Below are positions 14,856 through 16,270 of a DNA stretch of 16,270 bases, in pieces. The translations under genes were made by a program, and so were the position numbers. The notes under the pieces are model-generated. The model was not told where the DNA came from and ran no database searches. It worked only from the letters and a program-made list of their open reading frames with translations. Origin of the DNA: Bifidobacteriaceae bacterium (GTDB lineage Bacteria; Actinomycetota; Actinomycetes; Actinomycetales; Bifidobacteriaceae); assembly GCA_030530905.1 (NCBI GenBank), contig JAUMUB010000012.1:1-16270 (forward strand), given 5' to 3'. Numbering within the stretch: the first letter of the stretch is position 1; each line of letters opens with the position of its first letter.

Positions 14856-15608
14856 ATGAGCACAGCAAATGCATTACATATTAAGCCTATTCATACAAAC
14901 CATGAAAATGTTTTATACCAGCATGGCACATTAGCGCAACTAGTACCTGGCTTATTAGAAGGTACTATTTCCATGAAAGAACTTCTTAACGAAGGCAATA
15001 CTGGTATTGGCACTGGCGAAGGTTTAGATGGAGAAATTATTGTTCTCGATGGTGAGGCATGGAAAGTAGGACGAAGTGGAGTAGTTGAAAAAGTTTCTGA
15101 CGACACCACTTTGCCATTCGCAAATATGCATCATGCAGCTTTCCAATTCCAATGCGAGCGCGAAAATATCGCATTACCAGAATTACATAATCGAATTGTT
15201 GAAGCTAACGGCCGCGCAAATGCATTTTTCAGCGTTAGAATTCACGGCTTATTCTCTTATATTAAAACTCGTGCTGTAGTAAAACAGTCTGCGCCATATC
15301 CTCCTTTGCAAACGGTGGCGGAGCAACAGGAAATTTTTGAAGCGCATAATGTGCAAGGTACTCTACTTGGATATTTTGCTCCAACTATTTTTAATGGTGC
15401 AGCAGTTGCGGGATTCCATGATCATTTTCTTGCAGACGACCACAGTATTGGCGGTCATGTATTGGATGCGACACTTAAAAAAGGTAAGATTTGTTCACAG
15501 ATTTTCGATACGCTTGTGCAACATTTGCCAGTAGATAATCCTGAATATCGTAATCATGATTTTAGTCATGAAAATATTCTTGAAGCGATTGAAAAAGCCG
15601 AGCATTAA
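14856..15608 (+). CDS. budA: Alpha-acetolactate decarboxylase
   Basis: This cytoplasmic enzyme converts 2-acetolactate to acetoin and CO2, diverting pyruvate-derived acetolactate from branched-chain amino acids to a neutral product. The 250-residue length is normal. Family features are the N-terminal TLAQLVPGLLEGTIS segment, GTGEGLDGEIIVLDGEAWKV (about 52-71), the Arg-containing IKTRAVVKQSAPYPPL (about 136-151) and the zinc site GFHDHFLADDHSIGGHVLD, with ligands H188, H190 and H201 by analogy. The usual Arg after LSDD is His here. The name alsD is also used. No Shine-Dalgarno is visible before ATG 14856. No acetolactate synthase or butanediol dehydrogenase gene is adjacent, so the substrate source lies elsewhere. 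Confidence 0.93.
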   Translation: MSTANALHIKPIHTNHENVLYQHGTLAQLVPGLLEGTISMKELLNEGNTGIGTGEGLDGEIIVLDGEAWKVGRSGVVEKVSDDTTLPFANMHHAAFQFQCERENIALPELHNRIVEANGRANAFFSVRIHGLFSYIKTRAVVKQSAPYPPLQTVAEQQEIFEAHNVQGTLLGYFAPTIFNGAAVAGFHDHFLADDHSIGGHVLDATLKKGKICSQIFDTLVQHLPVDNPEYRNHDFSHENILEAIEKAEH

Positions 15609-15650
15609 AATAGCTTGCCGAAAATAATATATAAATTTTGAGAAAAGCAT

Positions 15651-15680
15651 TTAAAATCTAGCTGTTGCAATCTTTATAAT
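15651..15680 (+). promoter_or_regulatory. Candidate promoter for the LRV-like membrane protein gene
   Basis: A perfect TATAAT box (15675-15680) is preceded 18 bases upstream by TTAAAA (15651-15656), a 4/6 match to the -35 consensus. It would give a leader of about 88 bases. The surrounding 15609-15774 segment is AT-rich and otherwise holds no gene, and no clear terminator for the decarboxylase gene is seen there. Confidence 0.35.
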
Positions 15681-15774
15681 TATATACCTTCTTATACAAT
15701 ATTTAAGTTAGCCTAATATATTAAAAATGTATGAATTTATTAGATTTCATATGTTTAAATACTTAAGGAAAATA

Positions 15775-16270
15775 ATGTTACAGAAACCAATTGAACAATA
15801 TACAGCTGCAGATTTACAGAATCCTGCTCTTACTGCACAAGATTTACATCAAATTGCTTCTATTCGCACTGATTTATGGACTGCTATTATGCAAAGCCCT
15901 AACTGCACTCCAGAGTTGCGCAATCTTATTCAGCAGAATTTACAACGCGCTTCTCAGCCTACACCAGCTGCACCACAGACAGCACCGCAAGCAGTTCCAC
16001 AAGCTGCACCAGCTCAACCTAACAACGAGCCAAATGCTTTCACAAACATTTCAGATAATTTTAAAACCGCTTTTAACACATCAAAGCAAACTACCGGAAT
16101 TAATAAGCTTACTGTGCTCACACCAATTATTTGGATTGTAACTGGCGCTTGCATGGTATTAGGCACATTCCTTCCTTTAGTTTCTTCTGGAAGCTACTCC
16201 TACACACTTAAAGATATTTCTAAAATACTTAACTTCGTAGATTTCATTTCCGGCTTCGTCAATTTCACAG
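15775..16270 (+). CDS. LRV-like repeat protein with Pro/Ala/Gln linker and membrane segment (partial)
   Basis: An ATG at 15775 with AAGGAA five bases upstream opens a frame that has no stop for 165 codons and leaves the window. Residues 8-57 or so (YTAADLQNPALTAQDLHQIA ... SPNCTPELRNLI) have the A-x-x-P-x-x-x-x-x-x-L-x-x-IA pattern of the leucine-rich-repeat-variant domain found at the N-terminus of many actinobacterial proteins. A linker rich in Pro, Ala and Gln follows (about 61-86), then a hydrophobic segment (about 113-136) that looks like a membrane helix. There is no signal peptide, so the repeat is probably cytoplasmic. The remainder is missing. Function unknown; codon use is AT-rich like the decarboxylase gene. 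Confidence 0.82.
   Translation, partial: MLQKPIEQYTAADLQNPALTAQDLHQIASIRTDLWTAIMQSPNCTPELRNLIQQNLQRASQPTPAAPQTAPQAVPQAAPAQPNNEPNAFTNISDNFKTAFNTSKQTTGINKLTVLTPIIWIVTGACMVLGTFLPLVSSGSYSYTLKDISKILNFVDFISGFVNFT

Noticed and set aside
15791..16141. Closed plus-strand frame of 116 codons near the right edge
   Set aside because: It is a shadow of the longer open frame starting at 15775, which has the ribosome site and domain-like sequence.

Overview
The window carries most of the S10-spc-alpha ribosomal protein super-cluster of a low-GC member of the Bifidobacteriaceae. The ribosomal proteins carry what I remember as bifidobacterial signatures: uL2 has the [21 protein letters not shown] segment, uS5 has a long Arg/Gly-rich N-terminus, the adenylate kinase is the 186-residue short-LID type, and no map gene lies between adk and infA. 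AT-rich spacers and frequent A/T-ending codons point to a Gardnerella-like genome rather than a GC-rich Bifidobacterium. The family is a confident call and the genus is an inference. No database was searched.

Layout. Everything from position 1 to about 14.7 kb that encodes protein is on the minus strand, so transcription runs right to left. The order is: a YwiC-like membrane protein (13949-14689); the S10 group rpsJ-rplC-rplD-rplW-rplB-rpsS-rplV-rpsC-rplP-rpmC-rpsQ (13562 down to 8364); the spc group rplN-rplX-rplE-rpsN-rpsH-rplF-rplR-rpsE-rpmD-rplO (8283 down to 4059); a strong terminator hairpin (4016-4047); secY-adk (3632 down to 1590); a second terminator-like hairpin (1523-1571); infA-rpmJ-rpsM-rpsK; and the first 14 codons of rpoA (44 down to the left edge). 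On the plus strand at the right are an acetolactate decarboxylase gene (14856-15608) and the start of a gene for an LRV-like, membrane-anchored protein that runs off the right edge (15775-16270).

How the genes work together. Twenty-four genes encode ribosomal proteins; infA, secY, adk and rpoA supply initiation factor 1, the membrane channel for secreted proteins, ADP/ATP balance and the RNA polymerase alpha subunit. Coupling is tight: many junctions overlap by 1-4 nt or are separated by only 1-3 nt. The exceptions are the interesting part. The few longer spacers (before rpsJ, rpsQ-rplN, rpsN-rpsH, rpmJ-rpsM, rpsK-rpoA) each contain inverted repeats that could fold in the mRNA, and two of them could control access to a Shine-Dalgarno site. 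These are the best candidates for undescribed regulatory RNA.

Nothing in the window suggests CRISPR arrays, insertion sequences, phage, tRNA or rRNA. Promoter calls are pattern matches by eye and are weak. Terminator and hairpin calls rest on exact inverted repeats and are firmer.
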